From assembly GCA_949710005.1 (NCBI GenBank), contig OX453280.1, positions 21,502,207-21,566,206 on the forward strand: a stretch of 64,000 nt of DNA, given 5' to 3'. The notes beneath the pieces were generated by a model, which worked only from the letters and a program-made list of their open reading frames with translations, ran no database searches and was not told the origin of the DNA. A program made the position numbers and the translations under genes. Below, in pieces: positions 54,173 through 64,000 of the stretch. Every line of letters begins with the position of its first letter. Positions within the stretch are counted from its first letter, which is position 1. Source of the DNA: Ricordea florida. Its lineage: Eukaryota; Cnidaria; Anthozoa; Corallimorpharia; Ricordeidae.

Positions 54173-56588
54173 ACCCTGCTAAGGGTTGGTGCGTGCCAAC
54201 TAACATGATCTTTGTCTTACTATAGTTAAGAAACAGAAAATTACTTTCTAACCAATTAACAATGCTGCCAAGGTCTTCGGTCAAATGATGTTCAATATCA
54301 GAGATAGAATTGCTGCTGTAAAATAGCAGTGTGTCATCAGCATAGAGCTGTATTTCACAGTTATTAACTACAGATGGAAGATCGTTAATATAAGCTATGA
54401 AAAGCAGCGGGCCAAGGAGAGAACCTTGGGGAACGCCAAATGCAATCGGTTGAGGGTCCGACACAACACCATTAACACATACACTCTGTGTCCTATTACT
54501 TAAATAGGCTCTAAACCAATTTACAGCTGCATCAGAAAAACCCAGATCTTTCAGTTTAGTCAGCATCAGGGCGTGGTCAATAGTATCAAATGCCTTGGAA
54601 AGGTCTAAGAAGACCATTCCAGACATCTGACCTCTGTCCACACCCTGCAGCAGTCTGTTGGATACATCAGTTAGGCAGGTGGATGTTGAGTGTAAGGGCC
54701 GGAAGCCAGATTGGTAGTTGCTGAGTAAGTGATTTTCCTGAAGATAGCTGTAGACCATAGAGTGGACAGCACGTTCGAGGATTTTTGAAAATACAGGGAG
54801 AGTCGAGATAGGCCGATAGTTAGCCGCATCTGAGACAGGTCCAGACTTGTAGACAGGTGTAACCACAGCATGTTTCCAATCTGACGGTATGGAACCTTCC
54901 GCCAGAGAACGATTGATAAGAGTGGTCAGCGGCTTTGATAATGCAGGAGCACCATCCTTCAATAAGCGAGCAGGAATTTCCTTGAGTCCAGTGGATTTCG
55001 ATGACTTGATCTTCAAAAGTTCACTATGAACAAAGTCTTCGGTTACACCAGATAACCGAAAAACACTGAGTGCTTTCTGCGATTGTGTTGGTGTGACCAC
55101 AGAGGGTAGCAAATTTTCTCTGATCTTTGCTATTGCTGTTCTAAAATAATCAGAGAAGCCTTGGGCAATTTCGCGAGGTTCAAAAGACTGACCCGCAGAT
55201 GTTTCTAAGGAACTGATGTTTCGGCTTTTTTTAGAGCAGGAGATTATTGATTTGAGTGTTTTCCACAGCTTTCCAGAATCCTTTTTATTGGCATTTATTA
55301 CTTCAGAATAGTAGCTCCGCTTTGATTCGCGAATAAGACGAGTTGTTTTGTTACGCGATTCTTTATACTTTGTCCAATCGAGAGCACTCTTTGTTATTTG
55401 GGCTCTTTTGTGTTGAAAGTCTCTCGTGCGCATCATTGCTCTGATGCCGCTACTTAGCCACGGAAGAGTGGATGCGCGGACACGTCTGGTGGCAAGAGGC
55501 GTGTGCTGATCAATTACATTCCTGAAGTTCATAATAAACACCTCCCAAGCATCATCAACAGTTAGCGAGGTGTCGACGCCAACCCAAGAGACTCTATGCA
55601 AATCTGCGAGAAAGTTGTCGGATGAATAATCTTTAAAGTTTCTATAATTTATAGTCTTTGAAGGTCCTCGTTTTTGTTTTGATCGCCGTATGAGATATGT
55701 AAGTGAGTGATCACTTATGGAACATTGTGCGACCCCGGACGCGATGACTTTGTCTACATTTGAAACATAAATATGGTCCAGCAGCGTTTGAGAGGTTGCA
55801 GTAATACGCGTAGGATCTTTAATAAGTTGCGTGAACTGATAAGATGTAAATAGTTGGCGTAAGTCTCTAGCATCAGACGAGAGTTTTATAGGAAGTAAAT
55901 CCTGATTAAAATGCCCTATAAATACTTGTTCAGTGCCCTCAGTCGCTGCTCGCTCTAGCATTTCTTCAAGAACAGGTTTGTAGGTGCGATAAGATTCTTT
56001 ATCTGGGCAATAAGTGGAACAGACAAGCATTTTGCTCCGATTTGGGAATGTAATTTCGAGCCAAGTAGCTTCGATGTCCAGTTCTGCACTGAGGTCGAAT
56101 CTTTGCCTAGTCCACAATTTAGTGTTACAATAAACAGCAGTCCCGCCGCCTCTGCGCTCAGCAGCCCTATCAGAACGAACCAGATTATAACCATCAATCA
56201 AAAAGTCGTCGTCCAGGTCACTTGAATTTAGCCAGGTCTCAGTGAGGCAAATTACGTCAAAAGGGTTGTCCTGCAGAAGTATTCGGAATTCATCAAAATG
56301 TTGAGATAAACTGCGAACATTGAGGTGGGCGATTTTCATGCCAGGGCTGTTGAGAATAGGTTGATTCCAGCCAGGATTAGGAGAGACATCACCTGAAAGC
56401 AGTACGAGTGCGGCCAGAGAGCAACATTCCACAAGTTGACAAACTTTCGCCATTTTGATTCGCATAGGAGTCTCAGCTTGTTTTTGCATTATGCGAACAT
56501 TAGTTGGAATTTCGGTCTGAGTCAGAGATTTGCCATCTGCAAGCGAACATGATAAGCTTCCAGTTCCTAGGGACAATTCTACAGACAT
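54171..56588 (-). CDS. LINE ORF2: endonuclease and reverse transcriptase
   Basis: 805 residues from the ATG at 56588. The first ATG at 56606 lies in the target duplication and host DNA, so it is not the element's own start. An AP-type endonuclease comes first (MKIAHLNVRSLSQHFDEFR, ICLTETWL, IGHFNQDL, SDHSLTYL). The catalytic GDFN-type motif reads GHFN here, replacing an Asp. RT follows: NYRPISTLPVFSKILE, FLDLSKAFDTIDH, GVPQGSLLGPLLF, and the YADD active site. The frame stops shortly after the RT palm, and coding continues in the next frame. Confidence 0.9.
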   Translation of the reverse strand: MSVELSLGTGSLSCSLADGKSLTQTEIPTNVRIMQKQAETPMRIKMAKVCQLVECCSLAALVLLSGDVSPNPGWNQPILNSPGMKIAHLNVRSLSQHFDEFRILLQDNPFDVICLTETWLNSSDLDDDFLIDGYNLVRSDRAAERRGGGTAVYCNTKLWTRQRFDLSAELDIEATWLEITFPNRSKMLVCSTYCPDKESYRTYKPVLEEMLERAATEGTEQVFIGHFNQDLLPIKLSSDARDLRQLFTSYQFTQLIKDPTRITATSQTLLDHIYVSNVDKVIASGVAQCSISDHSLTYLIRRSKQKRGPSKTINYRNFKDYSSDNFLADLHRVSWVGVDTSLTVDDAWEVFIMNFRNVIDQHTPLATRRVRASTLPWLSSGIRAMMRTRDFQHKRAQITKSALDWTKYKESRNKTTRLIRESKRSYYSEVINANKKDSGKLWKTLKSIISCSKKSRNISSLETSAGQSFEPREIAQGFSDYFRTAIAKIRENLLPSVVTPTQSQKALSVFRLSGVTEDFVHSELLKIKSSKSTGLKEIPARLLKDGAPALSKPLTTLINRSLAEGSIPSDWKHAVVTPVYKSGPVSDAANYRPISTLPVFSKILERAVHSMVYSYLQENHLLSNYQSGFRPLHSTSTCLTDVSNRLLQGVDRGQMSGMVFLDLSKAFDTIDHALMLTKLKDLGFSDAAVNWFRAYLSNRTQSVCVNGVVSDPQPIAFGVPQGSLLGPLLFIAYINDLPSVVNNCEIQLYADDTLLFYSSNSISDIEHHLTEDLGSIVNWLESNFLFLNYSKTKIMLVGTHQPLAG

Positions 56589-59243
56589 TGACCTACTAGT
56601 AGGCAAAATAATTTAGGGAGACATAACGATGTGTCCTTGTTTAAATCTACTAAATAAAACTTGTAAGTTGTTGCCATTCAGATGTCATGTCCTGCTCTCA
56701 TTTTGGGCCCCTGACAAAAACGGTCCTGCATCATGGATGATATTGTTCTTCCCTTGTCGTTAAATTATTAAACTAACGCCCTTTTTGAATAATGGATTTG
56801 CTCTGATTTGCGTCATAAACCAGTCAGTTAAAGAGGGAAAGGCAACGCGCTGTACACAACCTACTTATGGCCACTGCAGGGTTTACTTTAGAAAACTTTG
56901 GGGACTTTTCTTTAATTTAATGTGTTAAGAGGATATCTCTTTATATTTCATATTTTTTCTGAGGAATTTCATTCTGTTTTTTTTTTTCTTTTTTTTTCTG
57001 TCTAATTCTTAAAATTTATAGCTCTTTCCCCAGAAATAGGCCGCTTGGATCTGTTTTGAAAGCCATTCAAAATTATCTGCAAAGGTTATATGTATCTGGT
57101 TCAACAAATATGAAACTGAACATATAATCGTCCTCTCCTAGGTATATGTCGGGTTTTGGTCATATCGCGAGGTTTTTTTAAGGCACAGCCATTAAACAAC
57201 TCAACAGGTCGATCTTTGCGACCAAATATATTTACATTTTGCCTTGTTTGATATCATACACGTTTCTCTGAAACACCGTTATAATTTACGAAAATGTATT
57301 GCTGTAGTCAAAAGAGCTTTCAAAATCTAGTAACCGGTGGAATTTTCAGTTCATGGCCCCTCAGAGTCATTGAGATTTTGGCTTTCCAAAGTTGCCCATG
57401 CAACTCTTGTGTTGTAGAAACGCTGATGCCGGAGGTCTTTCATTCTTTGTAAATTTCCGAGTTTTTATGCCCTCGCATTCCAAAACGGTGTTTACCCTGG
57501 CGGCTTTAACTTCCCAGAGATAGTTGATCACGCTATGTACTTTTACCACTTAGAGGTGGTATTTCTGTAGCTTTATCGGAGAGAGAAACGCGTATCCTAA
57601 TAAGAAAAAGTTCAAAATCAACGATCGTCTTATAACTGCTGAAGTCGGGCATGCAGTGATGCGCAAGGAAGTCTGAAGCATGGCTGTAATTGTGTCACGG
57701 ATTTCAAGAGCACTAATATTGTTATGCGTTTTAGCGACAAGTTCTTGTTGGTTTCTTCCTCTTTGTACCCCTGGATTTGGACATGTCACTAATAACCGTC
57801 AGTATGACATTTTACAGACTAGAGTCACTCTCCACATGGAAAAAGCTGAATTGTTTTAAAAGTTGACGAGTATGCTTATGACGCAACAAGTCAAGTAAAA
57901 ATTACGAGTCATCTACAACACGGAACCTTTTGCTGCTCCATGTTAGGTGAGAAAATTCGTTAAATCTTTCAAAATACAGAGAAATGGCATTTTAGTAAGC
58001 AAAAGAGATTTCTTCATAAAATCTTTATATGATGCTCTACATCAATTCTATAGATGAAAGGCTATTTGCAGGAAGATTTTTATAGGAAAAATGTTTTAAA
58101 ACATTAAAGATTTTGTGGTGAGAAAGAATGATGTTCAAAACAAAATGATGAATCTGCAACGTTGCCCAATTGTAACTAAGTCACTCTTCACTGATGTAAG
58201 AAAGTCACTCTACATGTAAGAAAGAGTGACGAATGGCTACCGCTCAAAAGACCGCCCCGCGCGCGCCAAACCTCAGTTTCTATTTTCCCGAATAAGACAT
58301 GGAAACACAAACATAAGCTTCTGAAAGTAGTAAACAGTCAGACTGCTGTTTGCATCACAACCAAATCTAACCTGTTTCTGATCTAGCAATGTCATTACGC
58401 CTTGTGCAAGTTTGATTTACCTAAACAAAAAAGCTCGGAAAAGCGTAACTTAGTTAAAACAGGCTGTGCACTGCTTTGGAAACACAGTCTGCACTGGCTG
58501 ACGTTGTGCAAATTTGACTTTAAAATAAGAAATTCTACAGGCCTCGGATATATTTATCACTAAACGCTGGGTTTTCAGTTTAACAGAACTTAGCATGTAG
58601 CTGGTCTTTGTGGATCAAGAATTATAGGCGACGCGTAACAATTTAACAATTCTTACCTTGTAGACTTATTTCTGCTGTTTACTATCTGCCGAATTCTCCA
58701 CCAAACTGAGATACATAGAGCTTTTCAAGAATAAAGCACAAGAAACAGACCACTCAAAAAGCACTCTGATGTGCCAATTGACTAATAGACGCTTTAACAC
58801 ACCGACCTTTTATTTAAGTTGCAGCTTCCGGCTAGAATATCAATAAAACCGTTCAGGCTTTTTAAGGTTAATGACTATTTCGTGATTTAAGCGAACACGC
58901 ATTATTATAACCAGACCAACCGTGATATTTACAAACTGTTTATTTTACACTGTACTGGTAACTCTGCTTGCTTGATTAATCATACATAAAAAAATTATTT
59001 GATGGGCTATTTCTTAAGTGTTTGCAAGACATTGATCAATTCATTTGTTTTCAGCTTAGAAAATCTGAGAAAGAACGACGGTCGAAGAAGAATTGTGACA
59101 TTTGTGCAAGTCCGTTTTATTACGTTTGAATTAACAAAAACTAAGTACATGTGCAGTTTACACTCTGATGCGCCATCTCTTGTGCTATATATATAATAAA
59201 TAAAATAAACAGCAACCTGGAGATTCCTATCGCCTAATAATCA

Positions 59244-59411
59244 TTATAGTTCACCACTAAATTTTCTCCGATTCTTATTGGTTTAAATTGAACACTAGCA
59301 TATTTGCCTTCGAAGCTTCGCTTCTCGGGCAAATATTCGTTTTAAGAACATCAAATTTCCGCGGGGCAACTATCGGCTGATAGTTGCTCGACAGAAACAC
59401 TCTATTGTTTA
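59244..59411. mobile_element. Small hairpin-containing insertion in array unit 3
   Basis: The sequence is continuous in unit 2 (about 52775-52785) but interrupted here by ~168 bp holding two hairpins: ATTTGCC...GGCAAAT and GCAACTATCGGCTGATAGTTGC-like. It contains TTGGTTTAAATTGAACACTAGC-like MITE sequence. Exact ends are uncertain. Confidence 0.55.
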
Positions 59412-61170
59412 AATAGAACCCAGGAACAAGTTGTGGGATTGCATGTTTAAGCCAGTATTGGCCTCCTGTTTAAGCATAGCCCGCTCACCGATTTATCAAA
59501 CAAAAACATATTTTCCTTTTCTTTGTTTCATGTTTTACGCAGTTAATTTTGTGCATTGAAGTCAGAGCCGCTTATTTGCTGCGTAGCCAATCATGTTGCG
59601 AGATTGTCTAATAGGTCCTACATCACTACACTGATTAAAAGGCTGTTTTATCAGAAGCTATACAGGTACGCCATTAATTAGTTTTAGTTCATAATTGACG
59701 TTTTCATTCTCGCGTCCAATTTATATCTTACAATTACACCTTGTAAGATGTGTCCTCAAAACAGCTACATAGTCAATTTTATCAAAGAATTGAAAAGCTG
59801 TTTGCTACTTTCTGTGAAAAGGTCTTAAGTTTACACCTCTGTTCACTCACCCATTTAGTAAGTAGAAGAAACTTTTCTTTAATCAGACCGTCTGGATTGT
59901 ATTTCCGCTATTAACGCCAAATTGAGTTTATTTTTTTCCCTGTTTTGTCAAAGCAACAGGCAAATAGGCAAAATAATTAAGCGGAACATAACGATGTGTC
60001 CTTCTTTAAATCTCCTAAATAAAACTTGTCAAGTTGTTGCCATTCAGATGTCATGTCCTGCTCTCATTTTGGGCCCCTGACAAAAACGGTTGCGCATCAT
60101 GGATGATATTGTTCTTCCCTTGTCGTTAAATTATTAAACTAACGCCCTTTTTAAATAATGGATTTGCTCTGATTTGCGTCATAAACCAGTCAGTTGAGGA
60201 GGGAACGGTAACGCGCTGTACACAACCTAGTTATAGCCACTGCAGGATTTACTTTAGAAAACTTTGGGGACTTATCTTTAATTTAATGGGTTGAGAGGAT
60301 ATCTCTTTATGTTTCATATTTTTTCTGAGGAATTTTATTCTGTTTTTTTTTTTCTCTTTTTTTCTGTCTAATTCTTAAAATTTATAGTTCTTTCCCCAGA
60401 AATAGGCCGCTTGGATCTGTCTTGAAAGCCATTCAAAATTATTTGCAAAGGGTATATGTATCTGGTCCAACAAATATGAAACTGGACATATAATCGTCCT
60501 CTCCTAGGTATATGTCGGGTCTTGGTCATATCGCGAGGTTTTCTTAAGGCACAGCCATTAAACTACTCAACATGCGGATCTTTGAGACCAAATATATTTA
60601 CATTTTGCCTTGTTTGATACCATACACGTTTTCCTGAAAAACCGTTATAATTTACGAAAATGTATTGCTGTAGTCAAAAGAGCTATCAAAATCTAGTAAC
60701 CGGTGGAATTTTCAGTTCATGGCCCCTCATAGTCATTGAGATTTTGGCTTTCCAAAGTTGGCCATTGAACTCTTGTGTTGTAGAAACGCTGATGCCGGAG
60801 TTATTTCATTCTTTGTAAATTTCCGAGTTTTTAGGCCCTTGCATTCCAAAACGGTGTTTACCCTGGCGGCTTTAACTTCCTGTCCTAGAGATAGTTGATC
60901 ACGCTATGTACTTTTACTACTTAGAGGTGGTATTTCTGTAGCTCTATCGGAGAGAGAAACGCGTATCCTAATGAAAAAGTTCAAAATCAACGATCGTCTT
61001 ATAACTGCTGAAGTCGGGCATGCAGTGATTCACAAGGACGTCTGAAGCATGGCTGTAATTGTGTCACGGATTTCAAAAGCACTAATATTGTTATGCGTTT
61101 TAGCGACAAGTTCTTGTTAGTTTCTCCCTCTTTGTACCCCTGGATGTGGACATGTCTCTAATAAACGTCA

Positions 61171-62330
61171 TTATTATATGGCTTGTGCTTGTAGGCGATA
61201 TAACGCGCGCTCTGATTGGCTAACTGTCAATGAATTGTAGGGCATTATTCTCCCGTAATGCCCACGGGCCGATTACGGACTTACAAAAAGGAATTACAAA
61301 GCCATCGATTTTTTTTGTCTGAAAATTGTAGCGGCTGAGAATGAGTGACGAAAAAGAACACTCTGAGAATGAATTTTATTATCCGGACGAATTACAAGTT
61401 CAGGACACCAGTGATTTGACAGAACGAGTTGGCAAGAGAGAAAACGAAGGAAACAGTCAAGAAGAAATTAAAACTTTCGTGAAGGAGCAATAAAGTGAAA
61501 ACACAACAAAGAAAACAGTCAGCGACATGAAAACATTTCAACGCTATTTGTCATCAATAAACAAGGGCGATGTAGAAGTTTTGGACCTACCGGCTGATGA
61601 CCTTGACCATTTACTTGCAAAGTTTTCAAGGACTTGCGTAAAATTAATGGCGACAAGTACGAGCCTGGCAAGCTATCGGGTTTCCAACGAAGCATTCTGA
61701 GATTCCTTTCCGATGGGAAATCTCCATTCAATATTCTTGTGCAAAAGAAATTTGAAATGTTACGTAAAGTTCTCGCAGCCAAACGGAAAAGTTTATTTCT
61801 GAAAGCCGGCAAGGGCAACAGGCCAAACGCCACCCGCTCGTTGACAGCTGAAGAAGAAGACAAACTCTTCAAAAGAGGCCAGTTTGGTGCTTTCAGTCCC
61901 GAAGCCCTGCAGAGAGCCATGTGGTGGTTTTTGTCCCACCATTTTCGCTTCATCGAAAGTGATGACGAAGACTGAACATTGTGAACAGTGCATTCCCTGT
62001 AGTATAATTTCCACGAGCTGACGAGGCCGTTGACATTTTTCTGTACCGCTACGTATTGACTGTGGTCGTTGATTCTCAAAAATATTGACGAAATTTTCCT
62101 TGTTGTAACGTGACCATAACATTCCACAGGACTTTTTACAGCTGTATTATAAATTGTGACGAAAACAAAGATTATTTTAGATCGAAAGACGCGTTACTTC
62201 ACCTGATTTGTGCAGTTGGAAACGATGAATGAACAGGGAAGCGCGCGCACTACCGGATGTAAAAGTGATCACTTCCGCTGCGCTAGCGTTGGCTTTTTTT
62301 CTTTATTTTTGTTTTTGTGCCATATAATAA
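61171..62330. mobile_element. TIR element carrying a host-like gene scrap
   Basis: The ends are TTATTATATGGC (61171-61182) and the exact complement GCCATATAATAA (62319-62330). It splits an array unit between CGTCA and GTATGACATT. It carries the pseudogene at 61341-61975 and no transposase. Confidence 0.7.
61341..61975 (+). pseudogene. DUF3504 / QRICH1-like (tyrosine-recombinase-related) N-terminal fragment
   Basis: Three consecutive pieces are visible. An acidic start MSDEKEHSENEF... (61341-61493) ends at a TAA. An open stretch follows with MKTFQRYLSS and LPADDLDHLLAKF (about 61527-61624). After a frameshift near 61627 comes a region (61634-61975) with YEPGKLSGFQRSILRFLSDG and GQFGAFSPEALQRAMWWFLS. 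These features match the N-terminal, DNA-binding-like part of proteins with a DUF3504 domain, thought to derive from Crypton-type recombinases. The catalytic part is absent. Confidence 0.65.
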
Positions 62331-62479
62331 ACAACTTAATAACCTCGACCGTTCGGTCGATACAGGAAAATCTCAAACCTCGGCCTACTGTATTGACCTC
62401 GCTATCGCTCGGTCAATACGGCGAGGCCTCAGTTTGAGATTTTCCCGTAACGACCTCACTCTCGGTTATTAAGTAGTTA
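62331..62479. repeat. Nested hairpin element
   Basis: Arms read AACTTAATAACC...GGTTATTAAGTAGTT, with inner arms GGAAAATCTCAAACC...GTTTGAGATTTTCC. It abuts the right TIR of the previous element and fills the rest of the interruption. Confidence 0.65.
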
Positions 62480-64000
62480 GTATGACATTTTACAGACTAG
62501 AGTCACTCTCCACAAGGCAAAAACTGAATTGTCTTATAAGTTGACGAGTATGCTTATGACGCAACAAGTCAAGTAAAAATTACGAATCATCTACAACACG
62601 GAACTTTTTGCTGCTCCATGTTAGGTGAGAAAATTCGTTAAATCTTTCAAAATACAGAGAAATGGCATTTTAGTAAGCAAAAGAGATTTCTTCATAAAAT
62701 CTTTATATGATGCTCTACATCAATTCTATAGATGAAAGGCTATTTGCAGGAAGATTTTTATAGGAAAAATGTTTTAAAACATTAAAGATTTTGTGGTGAG
62801 AAAGAATGATGTTCAAAACAAAATGATGAATCTGAAACGTTGCCCGATTGTAGCTAAGTCATTCTACATGTAAGAAAGAGTGACTAATGGCTACCGCTCA
62901 AAAGGCGGCCCCGCGCGCGCCAAACCTCAGTTTCTATTTTCCCGAATAAGACATGGAAACACAAACACAAACTTATGAAAGCACTTAAGGGTCCACCTAT
63001 TTTTTGCACGCTAACCAAAACTAACCTGTTTCTGAACTAGCAATGTCATTACGCCTTGTGCAAATTTGCTTTACCTCAACAAAAAAGCCCGGAAAAAGAT
63101 GACTTAGTTAAAGCTTAATTGTAGTCAAATGTTCCTCCTTTGCGAGAATTCCAATATCAAGCTGTTCACTGTTTTGTAAAGAGAGTCTGCAAAAACGTTG
63201 TACAAGTTTGACTTTGAAATAAGAAATTCTAGAGGCTTCGGTATATGTTTATCGCTAAACGCTGGGTTTTCAGTTTAACAGAACTTAACATGCATCTGGT
63301 CTTTGTGGATCAGGAATTATTGGCGACCAATGAGAATTGAACAAATCTTACCTTGCAGACTTTTTCTGCAGTTTACTATCTGCCGAGTTCTTCAGCAAAC
63401 TGAGATACATGGAGCTTTTCAAGAATAAAGCAGAAAGAACAGACCACTCAGAAAGCACTCTGATGTGCCAATCGACTGATTGACGCTTTAACATGTTAAT
63501 GACTATTTCGTGACTTAAGGGACTGAACATCCATTATTATAACCAGACCAACCATGATATTTACAACCTGTTTATTTTACATTGTCCTGGTAACTCTGCT
63601 TCCTGGTTAAGCAAACTTAAAAAAAATAATATTTGATGGGCTGTATCTTAGAAGTTTGCACGACATTGATCAATTTATTTGTTTTCAGCTTAGAAAACCT
63701 GAGAAAGAACGACGGTCGAAGAAGAATTGTCAGTGATATTTGTGCAAGTCCGTTCTTTCACGTTGTGAATTAACAAAAACTAAGTACCGTAGTGTGCAGT
63801 TTACATTCTAATGCGCTATCCTTTGTGCTCAATACATATTTAAAAATAACTAAACAGTAACTTTGAGCTTCCCATAGACCAAATGCATAAATATTGGCCA
63901 AAAATGTATTCTTTTGTTTATATGCTAATTAACGTCACTAACCTCGCTCTCAAGCAACATTTCTTTTGAATTTTGTCCATGCAAACGATGCTAGTGAGTC

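Larger units (their letters stand above)
53350..56592 (-). mobile_element. CR1/L2-like LINE with target-site duplication
   Basis: CTACTAG (with a following T in both) flanks the element at 53343-53349 and 56593-56599. The uninterrupted array unit near 59950 shows the pre-insertion site. The 3' end on the minus strand is an AAATAAA-rich tail (about 53351-53375). The 5' end has only 4 nt before an ATG, so the copy is probably 5'-truncated or starts at the ORF. Two frames cover the coding region. Confidence 0.85.
49620..64000. repeat. Tandem array of ~3.2 kb units
   Basis: Landmarks recur in order. CACTCTGATGTGCCAATTGA is near 49933, 52342, 58755 and (one mismatch) 63460. CCGGTGGAATTTTCAGTTCA is near 50936, 57336 and 60700. 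ACGTTGCCC(G/A)ATTGTA(A/G)CT is near 51760, 58160 and 62838. Subtracting the LINE and the 61171-62479 insertion gives a period of ~3.1-3.4 kb. Unit 1 has an internal deletion joining about 50690 to sequence equivalent to 57105. The array runs off the right edge. No conserved ORF runs through all units. Confidence 0.85.

Overview
The window is nuclear DNA of an animal, most likely an anthozoan cnidarian (coral or sea anemone). That assignment is inference. It rests on AT-rich, intron-like sequence with very few host exons, tRNA-headed SINEs, a BEL/Pao retrotransposon, a CR1/L2-like LINE, many short inverted-repeat elements and a TPR-CHAT gene fragment. No bacterial operons, rRNA or CRISPR arrays were seen.

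Layout. 1-1200: two minus-strand exons of one host gene that runs off the left edge, with a SINE in the intron. 1200-5800: AT-rich sequence with microsatellites and a Helitron remnant. 5830-10789: two direct copies of a ~2.5 kb host repeat, one carrying a TIR element that may include a host promoter. 10790-21189: a Polinton-like (Maverick-like) integrated viral element. It holds a C-x-H...C-x2-C repeat gene, a block of small structural genes on the minus strand, a packaging ATPase, a jelly-roll-type major capsid protein and a damaged integrase. No DNA polymerase or protease is visible. A short motif around TTTAAAGA lies 13-24 nt before nearly every start codon. The right end is cut inside the integrase. 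21190-31700: satellites, minisatellites, foldback elements and gene scraps.

31715-39589: a BEL/Pao LTR retrotransposon on the minus strand with near-identical LTRs and an intact pol, but a rearranged 5' half. Between its 5' LTR and gag lie an inverted pol fragment and the 3' end of a spliced host mRNA. That mRNA encodes the end of a gelsolin-type repeat and keeps its stop codon, 3'UTR, AATAAA signal and poly(A). This looks like a retrocopy captured by template switching and is the most striking object here.

40000-48960: a possible terminal exon, a long-TIR foldback element, a G-tract MITE with an 8 bp target duplication, a decayed TPR-CHAT gene with an intact CHAT-domain ORF, a signal-peptide exon and a 106 bp satellite. 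49620-64000: a tandem array of ~3.2 kb units interrupted by a LINE with a clear target duplication, a TIR element carrying a DUF3504-like gene scrap, and smaller hairpin insertions. Most coding capacity in the window therefore belongs to mobile elements; host genes appear only as isolated exons or broken copies.
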